This document shows, piece after piece, positions 10,501 through 19,778 of a DNA stretch of 64,000 bases (positions are counted from its first letter, which is position 1; every line of letters begins with the position of its first letter). A program made the translations under genes and the position numbers. The stretch covers positions 248,001 through 312,000 of the forward strand of contig NZ_JAJTUT010000003.1 of assembly GCF_022399565.1 (NCBI RefSeq), written 5' to 3'. Source of the DNA: Flavobacterium algicola. Its GTDB lineage: Bacteria > Bacteroidota > Bacteroidia > Flavobacteriales > Flavobacteriaceae. Under the pieces are notes generated by a model that did no database searches, was not told where the DNA came from, and saw nothing but the letters and a program-made list of their open reading frames with translations.

Positions 10501-11570
10501 GTCAAGAACGTATATTTGATCGTTTCTATCAGGCAAGTAATAGTAAAGAAAACACTACGGGTACCGGAATAGGATTGTCATTTGTTAAAGCTTTGGTAGA
10601 AATAGTAAGAGGAACGATTAAAGTAGAAAGTGAACCGAATCGCGGAAGTATTTTTACCGTGGAATTACCAGTGGCTAAAAAAGCTTTTACAGAGGATGAA
10701 ATTGATGATTCACCAATTGTTGAAAAAGACGAAAATATTGGTTTTACATCGAATGTGCTGCTTGCAAATCAAAAAGAAGTCAAACAAATAAGCAACGATA
10801 GGATTAATAAAAATGCAGAAATAAAACTTAAAATATTAATAATTGACGACAATACAGAATTAAGAAAATACCTTGTTGACTTTTTATCCAGTTTTTACAA
10901 AGTCTATGAGGCAGAAAACGGAAAAGAGGGACTTGAAGTATGTCGTAAAATCAAACCTGTATTATGCGTTGTAGATGTGATGATGCCTGTGATGGACGGT
11001 TTTCAATTTGTAGAAGAACTCAAAGCCGACGAGAATATCTGTCATACCGCTGTAGTACTTTTGACTGCTTTGGCCGAAAATAAAAGCAGAATTAAAGGTT
11101 ATAAAATTGGTGTAGATGGCTATTTGGTAAAACCGTTCGACCCATCATTACTTAAAACAAGAATTGACAATATCATAAAGATTCATCTTGATTTGAAACA
11201 ACGCTTTTTGGGCGATGTCGAAAGTGATGTTGTAGCCTTATCCCATTCTGAAATTGATATTGAATTAATTTCGAAAATAAAGCAACTTATCGAAGACAAT
11301 ATTGCCAACCCAGAATTGACTTCTATTTTTATATGCAACGAACTCGCTATGAGTTCGTCCAAATTGTACAGAAAGATCAAACAATTAACAGATTTATCTA
11401 CAAATGAATTTATACGAATTATTCGTTTAAAAAGATCTGCAGTTTTGTTAAAAACCAAGAATTATAATGTGACAGAAGTGGCAGATATGGTTGGTTTTAA
11501 TGATCCGCTTTATTTTAGTAGATGCTTTAAAAAACAATTTGGATACTCTCCAAGTAGGTTGTTGAAATAA
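7506..11570 (+). CDS. Hybrid two-component system regulator (sensor kinase, receiver and AraC-type HTH in one chain)
   Basis: One-protein sensor and transcription factor of the type that controls polysaccharide loci in Bacteroidota. Order of parts: signal peptide (1-20); two seven-bladed Reg_prop propellers (about 22-670, repeats such as GFLWLGTFSG, RVWVGTKNAG and GVLWIGTEDG); Y_Y_Y domain (about 700-775); one membrane segment (about 787-805); HisKA with FFTNISHELRTP and His842; HATPase_c with NLLSNAMKFT and GTGIGLSFV; receiver with phospho-acceptor Asp1157 in VVDVMMPVMDG; AraC-type HTH at the end (VADMVGFNDPLYFSRCFKKQFG). All catalytic residues are present. In characterised members the periplasmic propeller binds an oligosaccharide released from the target glycan. 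It probably controls the surrounding hydrolase and fucose genes. Confidence 0.96.
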   Translation: MKKIFLILLFLSSFLTITGQNIKFEHYNDGDGLSHNSVRHIVQDKNGFLWLGTFSGLNRFDGYQFKSYLSTSLNENKMYNDDITVLKLDEVSNNLWIGTRNGLTLLDLDTQKFTTYVKEKGNPDSLPDQEIRSIYVDKFKRVWVGTKNAGLYLFSPTDGKFKKINIKGFNYIKDIFEDSKGDIWIGSYGSGAIAKIILDRKGGISEISKYTLSIPNSKGVNPYINFIYEDFKSDIFVGTREGLYKLDTTTNAFVNLYISNSAERDNLGPYFLSIARAPDGKYWVGTLGGLLVCNQLEDIQKGDYQWHYSILSDNTSLVDNLISALYFDASGVLWIGTEDGLDKYDPFENQFKINKDISHYIDNKAPRIRGFSKTYDDNVIAVTRHNGLYISRKNGFVPLYNNKNDIASIYSYDGKTFYCGLWSGKVLLYDYVNNSSKIIDVGFKNSPIFTFVDYDATSMIIGSFGEGATILNKKTLQPITPVGKMLPGYQVNKITKDKAGNLWFATEEGLVKYQFATKRSKLYKQNSGTKYGLPHNNVSDVVMDASGKIWAATRMGLASYLPKHDKFVKVTEPKEINGKWITDIVVDSNGDLWLNMNNNNIAKYRVSQNKANIYHVNGGNKLDIFSSSGFYNFNSSQIYLGGKNGIIYFSPHKISENKWSPKPMITEFKIQDKEILPGIKSNGQIPLLEDLNKNKSITLNYNNRNFSIQFSTPSYTNERLNKFKYMLVGFDKNWIETNSDSRTVQYTNLYSKSYVFKIQSCNSDGIWSDTVSYDIKVLPTFWFTYKGIILIVALLSFLIYFFSKQVNYRLKLKKELLTEKIRRERDEKLNNEKLRFFTNISHELRTPLTLILGPVKQLLDQDNSNSYEKSRVNLIYQNANRLLRLVNQILDFRRAETGELKLRVTKTDILPDTTDIFNSFIEMAHTKNISFNFNVEDDVIECWIDMDKYSKILFNLLSNAMKFTNNYGNIDLYIGIKQGVEETLIIEISDDGIGIPLESQERIFDRFYQASNSKENTTGTGIGLSFVKALVEIVRGTIKVESEPNRGSIFTVELPVAKKAFTEDEIDDSPIVEKDENIGFTSNVLLANQKEVKQISNDRINKNAEIKLKILIIDDNTELRKYLVDFLSSFYKVYEAENGKEGLEVCRKIKPVLCVVDVMMPVMDGFQFVEELKADENICHTAVVLLTALAENKSRIKGYKIGVDGYLVKPFDPSLLKTRIDNIIKIHLDLKQRFLGDVESDVVALSHSEIDIELISKIKQLIEDNIANPELTSIFICNELAMSSSKLYRKIKQLTDLSTNEFIRIIRLKRSAVLLKTKNYNVTEVADMVGFNDPLYFSRCFKKQFGYSPSRLLK

Positions 11571-11826
11571 TAGTTTAGCAGATTTTTTTTCGAAAGTTAT
11601 CTTGCAAACCTGTAGACTAACGAGCTATTGCTTTTGACTACTTTCGCACTTTTAATAAGCAGTTAGAACTTTCTATGATGGGACAAATAAAAAAAATCCA
11701 GATATAAATTAAATTGTGTAGTTTTACTTGCGAGTTATTTCTGCTATATTAAAACTTAAAATAAGTGTTTTAAAGATACTTTGAATAATTATAGACAGAA
11801 GTTTTATAAAATATAAGCCTGCAAGT

Positions 11827-13941
11827 ATGAAGAAATTTTACGTGATTGTTTTATTATGTCTTGGATTTACAACCACACTATCTGCACAAAACCCTTCCGA
11901 TAAGCATATTGAAAAAACAACCGAATTGGACGAAGTTTCTATTGTAACAGCCAAAAAAGCGGTGGAGCAAAAAGCTGATCGAACTATTTTTAACATAGCA
12001 GATCAACCACATCTCAATTCTGGATCTGTTTTGGAAGGTATTAAAAAGTTACCAGGATTAATCGCCTCAGATATTGCTGGAATGATGTACCAAGGAAAGC
12101 AATTAGCGGTATTTATGGACGGTAGACCACTTAATATTTCAAGCACAGAACTCAATGCGTTTTTAGAAGGAATGCCAGCCAATTCGGTTGAAAAAATCGA
12201 AATCATCACCCAACCAGGTGCTGAGTTTCCTGCCACTTCTGGTGGTGCAATCTTAAATATTATTACCAATAAAAATGCTAAAAAATATCTAAGCGCAACT
12301 TACACTAATAGTACCAGTTTTACAAATTACTATGATATGCGCTGGCGAGTGAACAATAGCATTTTGTTGAATGCTAAAAATAAATATTTTGGTTGGCAAT
12401 TAAATGTTGGTCAGAATTATAGAGAAAGTGCGGTTTGGACTTCAGTTAAGAAGGAAGAAAATAATAATCTATCATTACTATCGCAAACAGATGCGGATCG
12501 TGTAGGACGAAATAATTTCTTAAAATCAGTTTTGACATTCGATATAGGTAAAGATCGTTTGTTATTAAATTATGATATTACACAAAATGATAATGACAGT
12601 TACACATTAGGAAATGGTCCTGGTTTTAATACAGATGACACTTCCTTGAGTGATGGTTTGCGCCAGAGTGCTGTAGCAACCTACCAGAAGAAATTTGAAA
12701 ATTCAAGTCAAAAATTAGAGTTTAAGTTCAGCTATGATAATAATGACAATACCTTCGAGTTGTATCCAACTGGGAATACTTCTACAACATTAAACAATTC
12801 ATCAAAACAAAATCTTTATAATTTTAAAGTTGATTATTCACAACCATTAAAATTTAGTGATAATGGTAAGTTAAGTTTCGGAGCATTGTATGAAGCATTG
12901 CTTTTTGAGGCTGCAAGTAAGGGATTGACCAATTTAGATTACAATCGTACTACCGCAGCATCCTACGTAGAATTACAAACAGAATTTGATAAATTTAAAT
13001 TTATTGTAGGAACCAGAGCAGAAAATTATGATATATCGGGTACAACTGACACTGAGGATTTATCAGCTTTCAGACAGTTTAAACTTTTCCCCAATGCTAG
13101 CGCACAGTATAACTTTAATAAAATGATTTTTTTAAATGTAAACTATAACAAAAAAATCACACTGCCGAGCACGTCTGCATTAAACCCGAACAATACCAAT
13201 TATCAAAATCCAAATATTGATTACTCTGGAAATCCAAATTTGCAGCCGACCATATTTAATAATTATGAGATAAAATTAAGCGCCTTTGATTATGCTTTTT
13301 TGAGTTATAATTTAAGTTCGGCAAAAAATCAAGTGATAACCAGAATTTCACTTCAAGATGACTTGGTATTCAACAGTAATGAAAATTTATCCGAAGTAAA
13401 AATTCATAATTTTAATTTCGGTATGCCAATTCCGTACATGTTATTTACAAAAGGTTTGGCAGAAACGATGAAGATGAATGTGAATCCTGATACTATGAAT
13501 TTTCTTTATGTGTATTCGGGATACCAATACCATCAAATTCCAGGCGTAAAAACCAACGGGTTCTGGCTTTTTAATTTTATGTCGCAAATTCTGCTTCCAG
13601 AAAAAATAAAATTTGTAGCCAACTATAATTACATTGTACCAAATGGGAATTATTATTATTTCACTTTTGAGAAATCATTTAGAAATTCGTTGGATTTGAA
13701 CTTGTCAAAAAAGTTATTTAAAAATCAAGTTACCTTATCAATTTATGCCGATGATATTTTAAATTCAAACAGAACCGTAATTAATTCGTTCGGGACACCT
13801 TTACTTCTTAATAATAAAATGGACTCTAGAAAATTCGGATTTAGTTTAAATTACAAGATACCAACAAAAAATAAATTAGCAAAAGAAGATTCCAATTTAT
13901 TAAATAACACTAAAAAAGAAGAAGAAGGGTTACTCAATTAA
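11827..13941 (+). CDS. Outer-membrane beta-barrel receptor with TonB plug
   Basis: 704-aa outer-membrane receptor. It has a signal peptide ending LSAQ, a short linker (ELDEVSIVTAKK) and a plug-like region (VLEGIKKLPGL, AVFMDGRPLNI, VEKIEIITQPGAEF, GGAILNIIT), then a beta-barrel of the outer membrane beta-barrel family. There is no CarboxypepD_reg domain, unlike SusC, and no SusD-like gene beside it. It starts 256 bases after the regulator, and a hairpin terminator follows, so it is probably a single-gene unit. Uptake of an oligosaccharide from this locus is a reasonable inference, but the sequence does not show the ligand. Confidence 0.85.
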   Translation: MKKFYVIVLLCLGFTTTLSAQNPSDKHIEKTTELDEVSIVTAKKAVEQKADRTIFNIADQPHLNSGSVLEGIKKLPGLIASDIAGMMYQGKQLAVFMDGRPLNISSTELNAFLEGMPANSVEKIEIITQPGAEFPATSGGAILNIITNKNAKKYLSATYTNSTSFTNYYDMRWRVNNSILLNAKNKYFGWQLNVGQNYRESAVWTSVKKEENNNLSLLSQTDADRVGRNNFLKSVLTFDIGKDRLLLNYDITQNDNDSYTLGNGPGFNTDDTSLSDGLRQSAVATYQKKFENSSQKLEFKFSYDNNDNTFELYPTGNTSTTLNNSSKQNLYNFKVDYSQPLKFSDNGKLSFGALYEALLFEAASKGLTNLDYNRTTAASYVELQTEFDKFKFIVGTRAENYDISGTTDTEDLSAFRQFKLFPNASAQYNFNKMIFLNVNYNKKITLPSTSALNPNNTNYQNPNIDYSGNPNLQPTIFNNYEIKLSAFDYAFLSYNLSSAKNQVITRISLQDDLVFNSNENLSEVKIHNFNFGMPIPYMLFTKGLAETMKMNVNPDTMNFLYVYSGYQYHQIPGVKTNGFWLFNFMSQILLPEKIKFVANYNYIVPNGNYYYFTFEKSFRNSLDLNLSKKLFKNQVTLSIYADDILNSNRTVINSFGTPLLLNNKMDSRKFGFSLNYKIPTKNKLAKEDSNLLNNTKKEEEGLLN

Positions 13942-14381
13942 CACCAGCTTTATAGCTTCTTACAATGTAAATATAAAGATATTCAGAATAAATTATTTCG
14001 AAAAATAGATAGTCATATTGTTTTTTCAAAATGTTACAAAGCCTTGTTTGCTCCAGCAAAACAAGGCTTTTCTGGTTTTATTTCATAAATGAGTAATAAG
14101 TTAAAGCCTAAGCACGCTAATTTATATCGTTATTGCTTACTAAATGATAATATTGTATGTAGTATTATCGGTTCTCTTGAGATTATAAAAGTGTTTATTA
14201 CTTTTAGATAGTAATGCATAAATTTAAAATGTAAATCCATTGATGCTAATTAAAAAGTAGATATGACCTAAATAAAATTTAACTGGACTTGATAACTGCC
14301 GCATTAAAGAAGCTAATAAATCGAGTGAAATTTTAGAAAATATAAAAAAACAATTGTTATCTAATTTTAAAAAAATAAAAA
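13942..14381 (+). other. Intergenic region before the acetylesterase-GH operon
   Basis: No gene is visible here. It holds the terminator of the receptor gene at 14038-14070, then an AT-rich stretch. TAAGCA at 14109-14114 and TATTGCTTA at 14131-14139 face each other as an inverted pair, and similar words occur before the receptor gene and the fucose operon. I could not find a convincing TAnnTTTG box near the acetylesterase start. Confidence 0.5.
14038..14070 (+). terminator. Hairpin terminator after the receptor gene
   Basis: AAAGCCTTGTTTGC pairs with GCAAAACAAGGCTTT around a TCCA loop, with one bulged A. It is followed by TTCTGGTTTTA, so the U-tract is interrupted. Confidence 0.7.
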
Positions 14382-15977
14382 ATGAAAAAGCACTATCAAT
14401 TCTTATTACTGTTACTTTTTGTTTTACCAAATATCGCCAAAGCAGATGTAAAACTAAACGCCCTTTTTTCTGATCACATGGTAATTCAGCGAGAAACTGT
14501 TATTCCGATTTGGGGTTGGGCAGATGCAAGTGAAATCATTACGGTCGAAACAAGTTGGGGAGCATCTGCACAAGTGATCACAGATAAAAACGGAAATTGG
14601 CGTGCCGATATAAAAACACCCAAAGCAGGAGGGCCTCATCAAATTACAGTTTTTTCGAAAAATAAGATAGTGATCAACGATGTATTATCGGGCGAAGTAT
14701 GGCTTTGCACGGGACAATCTAACATGGATTTTGATATGTCGAAATTTGCAAATAAAGCAAAAGATCCAAAAGATCAACCGCTTGCAGATTATATTAAAAA
14801 CGAAATTGCAACTGCCAACGATGATTGGATACGCCATATCGAAGTACCTCAGACTACTTCATTGTTAGAGAAAAAAATGAATTTTGAAGACAGTTGGAGA
14901 AGTGTAAATCCTAGCCAAACTAGTAAAATTACAGCTACAGGATACTTTTTTGCCAAAGAACTGCGCAAGCGTTTAAATGTTCCTGTAGGTTTAGTAGAAT
15001 GCTCATGGGGAGGTACACGTGTGCAACCTTGGATTTCTGAAGAAGTTTATTTGGAGGATAAAAATAGAAAAGATTATTATGAAGCAAGTACAAAAGAGTC
15101 TCTTGCTAAAATCGAAGAAATGAATGCTGCAGGTTATGTAGATACCAATTACCAAAAACAATTGGCAGAATGGGAGAAAAAAGGAAAAGTTGGAAAAAAA
15201 CCAAAACCTACAAACGGACCATTGAAGGACATGCAGTTACCAGCAACTCTTTATAACGGAATGCTTTCTGCGGTTATTCCTTATGCCATAAAAGGAGCAA
15301 TTTGGTACCAAGGAGAAAGCAATGCTGTATTTATGCCAAATGAATATGAGGATTATTTTACTGCAATGATAAAAGGATGGAGAAAAGATTGGAAACAAGG
15401 TGATTTCTCATTCTATTGGGTTCAATTGGCTGCTTGCAACAGAGGAAATGATAAAGCTGAAGATGGTTGGGCAACTGTAAATGATCAATTAAGAAGATCG
15501 TTAAAATTACCAAATACGGGTATGGCAGTCTTGTATGATATCGGAGAGCCAATGGACATACATCCACATAATAAGATGGATGCAGGAAAACGTTTGGCTT
15601 TATGGGCTTTACAAAAAGATTACAAAATGGATGTGACTGCAGTAAGTGGACCATTATACAAGGACATGCAAATTAAAGGAAACAAAATCGAAATCGACTT
15701 TAGTGAAGTTGGTTCTGGATTAATGGTTGGTAATAAAGATCGCCTTACTGATACGAAGGAAGTCAAAGAGCCATTAAATTGGTTTGAAATCGTTGGCGCT
15801 GATGGTATCTGGAAAGTGGCGAAAGCCAAAATAGTAGCGAAGAATAAAATTGAAGTTTCAAGTGATTTGGTAGCTAATCCTGTAAACGTACGCTACGCTT
15901 GGAAAGGAAATCCTGAAGGAGCCAATTTGTACAACAAAGAAGGTTTACCAGCAGCAGTTTTTTCTACAATCAAATAA
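14382..15977 (+). CDS. SASA-type carbohydrate acetylesterase (sialate O-acetylesterase-like)
   Basis: Secreted SGNH-type esterase that removes O-acetyl groups from sugars. It has a signal peptide (LLLFVLPNIAKA), an N-terminal beta domain (LFSDHMVIQRE, IPIWGWAD), the nucleophile block CTGQSNMDF with Ser113, the family block GAIWYQGESNA, and the catalytic His394 in DIHPHNKMDAG. The name sialate O-acetylesterase is historical. Many homologues in plant-polysaccharide loci act on acetylated xylan or other glycans, and nothing here indicates sialic acid. It is the first gene of a hydrolase operon running to 24608; the next gene starts 23 bases downstream. Confidence 0.88.
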   Translation: MKKHYQFLLLLLFVLPNIAKADVKLNALFSDHMVIQRETVIPIWGWADASEIITVETSWGASAQVITDKNGNWRADIKTPKAGGPHQITVFSKNKIVINDVLSGEVWLCTGQSNMDFDMSKFANKAKDPKDQPLADYIKNEIATANDDWIRHIEVPQTTSLLEKKMNFEDSWRSVNPSQTSKITATGYFFAKELRKRLNVPVGLVECSWGGTRVQPWISEEVYLEDKNRKDYYEASTKESLAKIEEMNAAGYVDTNYQKQLAEWEKKGKVGKKPKPTNGPLKDMQLPATLYNGMLSAVIPYAIKGAIWYQGESNAVFMPNEYEDYFTAMIKGWRKDWKQGDFSFYWVQLAACNRGNDKAEDGWATVNDQLRRSLKLPNTGMAVLYDIGEPMDIHPHNKMDAGKRLALWALQKDYKMDVTAVSGPLYKDMQIKGNKIEIDFSEVGSGLMVGNKDRLTDTKEVKEPLNWFEIVGADGIWKVAKAKIVAKNKIEVSSDLVANPVNVRYAWKGNPEGANLYNKEGLPAAVFSTIK

Positions 15978-16000
15978 TATAATAAGCGAAACCAACGACT

Positions 16001-17449
16001 ATGAACCAACCAAATAACCAGAGAGTAATACGCATTCAACTAATGATGGCTGTATTTTTTGTATGCAGCATGAACTATGCGCAGAAAGCGGAATTGACCT
16101 ATAGTACTGCAATAAATCGCTGGGTGCAACCCAAAAAATTCTTGCTAAAAGGGAATGAAGCTACCGCATCAAAAATTACCATCTATACCGATAGTTTATT
16201 GCAGAAAGTGGATGGAATTGGTGGTGCTTTTAATGAATTGGGTTGGGAAGCCATTCAGTCCTTAGAAGATAAAAAAGGTCAAGAAGTAATCGATGCACTT
16301 TTTTCTAAAAGTGGTTGCAACTTCTCTATGTGTCGTATTCCAATTGGAGCATCTGATTATTCATTGAGTTATTATTCTCATAATGATGTTCCAGGAGATT
16401 TTGTAATGCGCGATTTTAATATTGATAGGGACAAATACATTCTCATTCCTTATCTAAAAAAAGCTTTAAAAGTGCGTCCCGATTTACAAATTTGGGCTTC
16501 GCCATGGACACCTCCCGCATGGATGAAGGTAAATGAACATTATTCTTTAAGAGCAGGGGATTGGAACGGTCGCGAGCAAGGGAACAGAATGGATCCCGGA
16601 GCACAGATACTTAGCAACGCTACCGCTTTCAAAATGCAAGATCAATACTTAAAAGCGTATGCTCTTTATTTTTCGAAATTTATTCAGGCTTATAAAAAAG
16701 AAGGAATTGATTTATTTTCGATTCAGCCTCAAAACGAAATTGCATATGCGCCAAACTGGCCAAGTTGCACCTGGAGACCAGATGATTTTGCAGTTTTTAT
16801 TGGTGACTATCTAGGACCACAGTTTGAAAAAGATAATCTGAATACCGAAATATGGTTGGGAACTATAAATTTTGCAGATCCCAAATATGTTAGAACTATT
16901 TTGGATAATAAAAAAGCAGCAAATTACATCAAAGGTGTTGGTTTTCAATGGGCAGGATCTAAGGCTATCCCTACAATTAAAAAAGAATATCCGAATTTAA
17001 AATACATGCAGACCGAAAACAAATGTGGAGAAGGGGAAAACGATTGGACTTCCTACGAGAATTCATGGGAAACTTTGGTACATTTTTTTAACAACAATGC
17101 AGGTTCACATATGTATTGGAATATGGTACTAGACCAAACGGGGAAAAGTGCTTGGGGTTGGCCACAAAATTCAATGGTGGTAATAGATAAAGAATCAAAA
17201 GCAGTAAAATACACCGATGAATTTTATCTATTCAAACACTTATCTCATTTTGTGCAACCAGGAGACCATTTGGTGAAATCTTCTGAGGGAAAGAATCACT
17301 TAGCATTTCAATTAAAAAACGGAAAAATAGCCGTATTAATCAACAATCCAGACGACAAAGTTCAGTCAATACAATTACAAATAAAAGATAAATCAGTAGC
17401 TATTGCAGTTCAGCCAAAGTCCATCAATACAGTAATTATTGAAAATTAA
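16001..17449 (+). CDS. GH30 family glycoside hydrolase, secreted
   Basis: Family 30 retaining hydrolase with a (beta/alpha)8 barrel and side beta domain. The signal peptide ends at about NYAQ. The acid/base Glu246 is in SIQPQNEIAY and the nucleophile Glu339 is in YMQTENKCG. Other family blocks are GIGGAFNELGWEA and WASPWTPPAWM. GH30 contains beta-glucosidases, beta-xylosidases, beta-fucosidases, glucuronoxylanases and beta-1,6-glucanases, and the subfamily cannot be set by eye. In a locus with GH115 and GH39 an activity on a xylose- or fucose-containing chain is plausible. It is seven bases from the next gene. Confidence 0.9.
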   Translation: MNQPNNQRVIRIQLMMAVFFVCSMNYAQKAELTYSTAINRWVQPKKFLLKGNEATASKITIYTDSLLQKVDGIGGAFNELGWEAIQSLEDKKGQEVIDALFSKSGCNFSMCRIPIGASDYSLSYYSHNDVPGDFVMRDFNIDRDKYILIPYLKKALKVRPDLQIWASPWTPPAWMKVNEHYSLRAGDWNGREQGNRMDPGAQILSNATAFKMQDQYLKAYALYFSKFIQAYKKEGIDLFSIQPQNEIAYAPNWPSCTWRPDDFAVFIGDYLGPQFEKDNLNTEIWLGTINFADPKYVRTILDNKKAANYIKGVGFQWAGSKAIPTIKKEYPNLKYMQTENKCGEGENDWTSYENSWETLVHFFNNNAGSHMYWNMVLDQTGKSAWGWPQNSMVVIDKESKAVKYTDEFYLFKHLSHFVQPGDHLVKSSEGKNHLAFQLKNGKIAVLINNPDDKVQSIQLQIKDKSVAIAVQPKSINTVIIEN

Positions 17450-17455
17450 GGAGCT

Positions 17456-19750
17456 ATGGTAGGGGATTTTTTAAAAAATATATTTTTAGTAGCTGCTTTT
17501 TTGATTAGTTACACTGCCAATTGTCAAGTAGTTAACAAAATTGATTGGCCCAAATTCATGGGGCAACATGATTTATTATGGGAAGAAATTCCGTTGCAGT
17601 GGAATGAAGGAGCCTTTACGGGAAACGGTCAGGTTGGAATGATGATTTATGCCACTAGGACCGAAAATCGCATTGATTTTCATATGGGTAGGCAGGATGT
17701 CACAGATCACAGAGGAGCGCCCAACAGCAAGACTTCAATGGGAATAAAAGGAACTGATTTATATGATTTTTCTAGATTAGATATTGGTCGAATGGCGCTA
17801 TATCCTGTTGGGAAAATTAAGTCGGCATCCATTAGACAAGATTTGTGGAATGCTGAAGTTCGCGGCCAAATTTATACAGATTTGGGAGTAATATCTTTTC
17901 GAGCATACACTCCTTACGGCAGAATGATGAATATTATAGACATTCATTCGACTGAAAAAATAAAAGGTAAATCGGCAGAATACAAATGGGAGTGGCTAGC
18001 AGGAAATCCAATAACGCCTCGCGTATACGCAAAGCCAGACCATGAAAGTACTTTGAATTACAAGCCAAATCCAAAACCGGTAATAAAGGTAGAAAACAAT
18101 ATTTTAATTTGCACACAATCACTTTTAGCTGGGGGTGATTATGCAACAGCATGGACAGAATTAAAAGAAGTAAAGGGAAATAATAAGAGTACATTATTTG
18201 TGGCCATTGCTAATGAAGTTCCGTCCTCAACAATTTCAGAAAAGGTAGCAGTCCAAACAATAAAAGATGTAATTACTTCAAAAACAGTAGAAAGCACGCA
18301 TAGAGATTGGTGGCATAATTATTATCAAAAATCTTTTATATCGATGCCAGATGCAAAAATGGAGTCCTTCTATTGGATTCAGATTTACAAAATGGCGGCA
18401 AGTTCACGAGCAGATGGACCTGCATTAGATCTGATGGGACCCTTTTACAAAAATACAGGTTGGCCAAGTTTATGGTGGAATCTAAATGTTCAGTTGACCT
18501 ATTGGCCCTTTAATACAAGTAACCATCTCGACATTGCTGAAAATTTCATTAGGTTAATCGACACGCATTTTGAGTACATGATTGCAAATAAAAGTGGTAG
18601 TAACTTGGGTGACTTTGCTTGGGCAACGCATAACTATTGGTTGTACTTCAAATACAAAGGAGACGATGAAGCAATTCAGAACAAGTGGGTACCAAAAGCC
18701 ATTGAAATCTTAAAGAAGTACGACAATAAGATGGTTCGAAATGAACAAGGCAAATTAGAATTGAAACCAATGGGATCACCAGAATATTTGGGCTTTAAAT
18801 CATTTTCGAACACAAATTACAATTTAGCGATTTTAAGATGGTTGCTTAACGGACTAATTGATTCGAATGAAAAATTCCAAAAGCATACAAATGAAATTCC
18901 GATATGGAAAGGAATACTTGCTGATTTAGTTGATTATCCAGTTAATGAAAACGGACTGATGATTGGTAGTGATCAAGCTGTAGATATGTCGCACAGACAT
19001 TACTCGCATTTATTAGGCTTGTATCCTTTGTTTCAATTAAATCCTGACTCACCCAAGGACCGAGCCTTGGTTGAAAAGTCGGTAACGCATTGGCATAAAA
19101 TCGAAAACGGAAATAAATTGGTAGGCTATTCATTTACAGGTGCGGCTTCACTATATGCTGCACTAGGAAATGGAAATGAAGCCTATAATATCATGAATCA
19201 TTTTTTAAATGGCAAGATTGGTACAGCTTTACTGTTATCGAATACATTTTACATGGAGGGAGATGGTAAAAATCCAGTGATTGAAACCCCTTTGAGTGCA
19301 GCAGCATCGATAATGGAACTGCAATTACAAAGTTGGGGTAATAAAATAAGAATATTTCCTGCTGTCCCAGATTTATGGAAAGAAGCTTCTTTTCAAGATT
19401 TAAGGGCGCAAGGAGGCTTCTTGATTAGTGCCAGTAGACGAGAAGGAAAAACGGAATGGGTATCTATTAAAAGTTTGGCTGGAAATCCTTGTACTGTAAA
19501 AATTCTAGATTGGAATGACGCGCTACAAGTGAGTGCAGGAAAAAGAATTACTATACAGAAAATAGGAACAGATGAATACAGTATCGATTTAAAAAAAGGG
19601 GACATTATAACTCTTGTTAATCAATATAAAAAAAAATTAATAGTAGAACCTGTCAAACATTCAAATTCAGAGACAAATCAATACGGTGTCAAGAAAGGAA
19701 AAAATTACACTGAAATTATGGAGTACAAAGTACCCAAATACGAATATTAG
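17456..19750 (+). CDS. GH95-like (alpha/alpha)6-barrel glycoside hydrolase with altered active-site motif
   Basis: Resembles family 95 (alpha-L-fucosidases and alpha-L-galactosidases, inverting). It has an N-terminal beta domain (GAFTGNGQVGMMIY), an alpha/alpha barrel, a histidine block MSHRHYSHLLGLYP, and a C-terminal domain (ELQLQSWGNKIRIFPAVPDLW, LRAQGGFLIS). The Asn pair used by GH95 is visible as WNLN at Asn342 and Asn344, and the acid Glu443 in GSPEYLG. The usual IDGNFG segment carrying the catalytic Asp appears replaced by IETPLS (Glu610), so the specificity may differ from known fucosidases. The N-terminus MVGDFLKNIFLVAAFLISY is a signal peptide. A fucosidase would fit the fucose operon downstream. 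Class is fairly sure, activity is not. Confidence 0.7.
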   Translation: MVGDFLKNIFLVAAFLISYTANCQVVNKIDWPKFMGQHDLLWEEIPLQWNEGAFTGNGQVGMMIYATRTENRIDFHMGRQDVTDHRGAPNSKTSMGIKGTDLYDFSRLDIGRMALYPVGKIKSASIRQDLWNAEVRGQIYTDLGVISFRAYTPYGRMMNIIDIHSTEKIKGKSAEYKWEWLAGNPITPRVYAKPDHESTLNYKPNPKPVIKVENNILICTQSLLAGGDYATAWTELKEVKGNNKSTLFVAIANEVPSSTISEKVAVQTIKDVITSKTVESTHRDWWHNYYQKSFISMPDAKMESFYWIQIYKMAASSRADGPALDLMGPFYKNTGWPSLWWNLNVQLTYWPFNTSNHLDIAENFIRLIDTHFEYMIANKSGSNLGDFAWATHNYWLYFKYKGDDEAIQNKWVPKAIEILKKYDNKMVRNEQGKLELKPMGSPEYLGFKSFSNTNYNLAILRWLLNGLIDSNEKFQKHTNEIPIWKGILADLVDYPVNENGLMIGSDQAVDMSHRHYSHLLGLYPLFQLNPDSPKDRALVEKSVTHWHKIENGNKLVGYSFTGAASLYAALGNGNEAYNIMNHFLNGKIGTALLLSNTFYMEGDGKNPVIETPLSAAASIMELQLQSWGNKIRIFPAVPDLWKEASFQDLRAQGGFLISASRREGKTEWVSIKSLAGNPCTVKILDWNDALQVSAGKRITIQKIGTDEYSIDLKKGDIITLVNQYKKKLIVEPVKHSNSETNQYGVKKGKNYTEIMEYKVPKYEY

Positions 19751-19778
19751 TAAATTAGAAATCTATAGAACAAAGAGT

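Noticed and set aside
14382-15977. Sialic-acid metabolism
   Set aside because: The SASA fold is shared by many glycan acetylesterases, and no sialidase or Nan genes are present.
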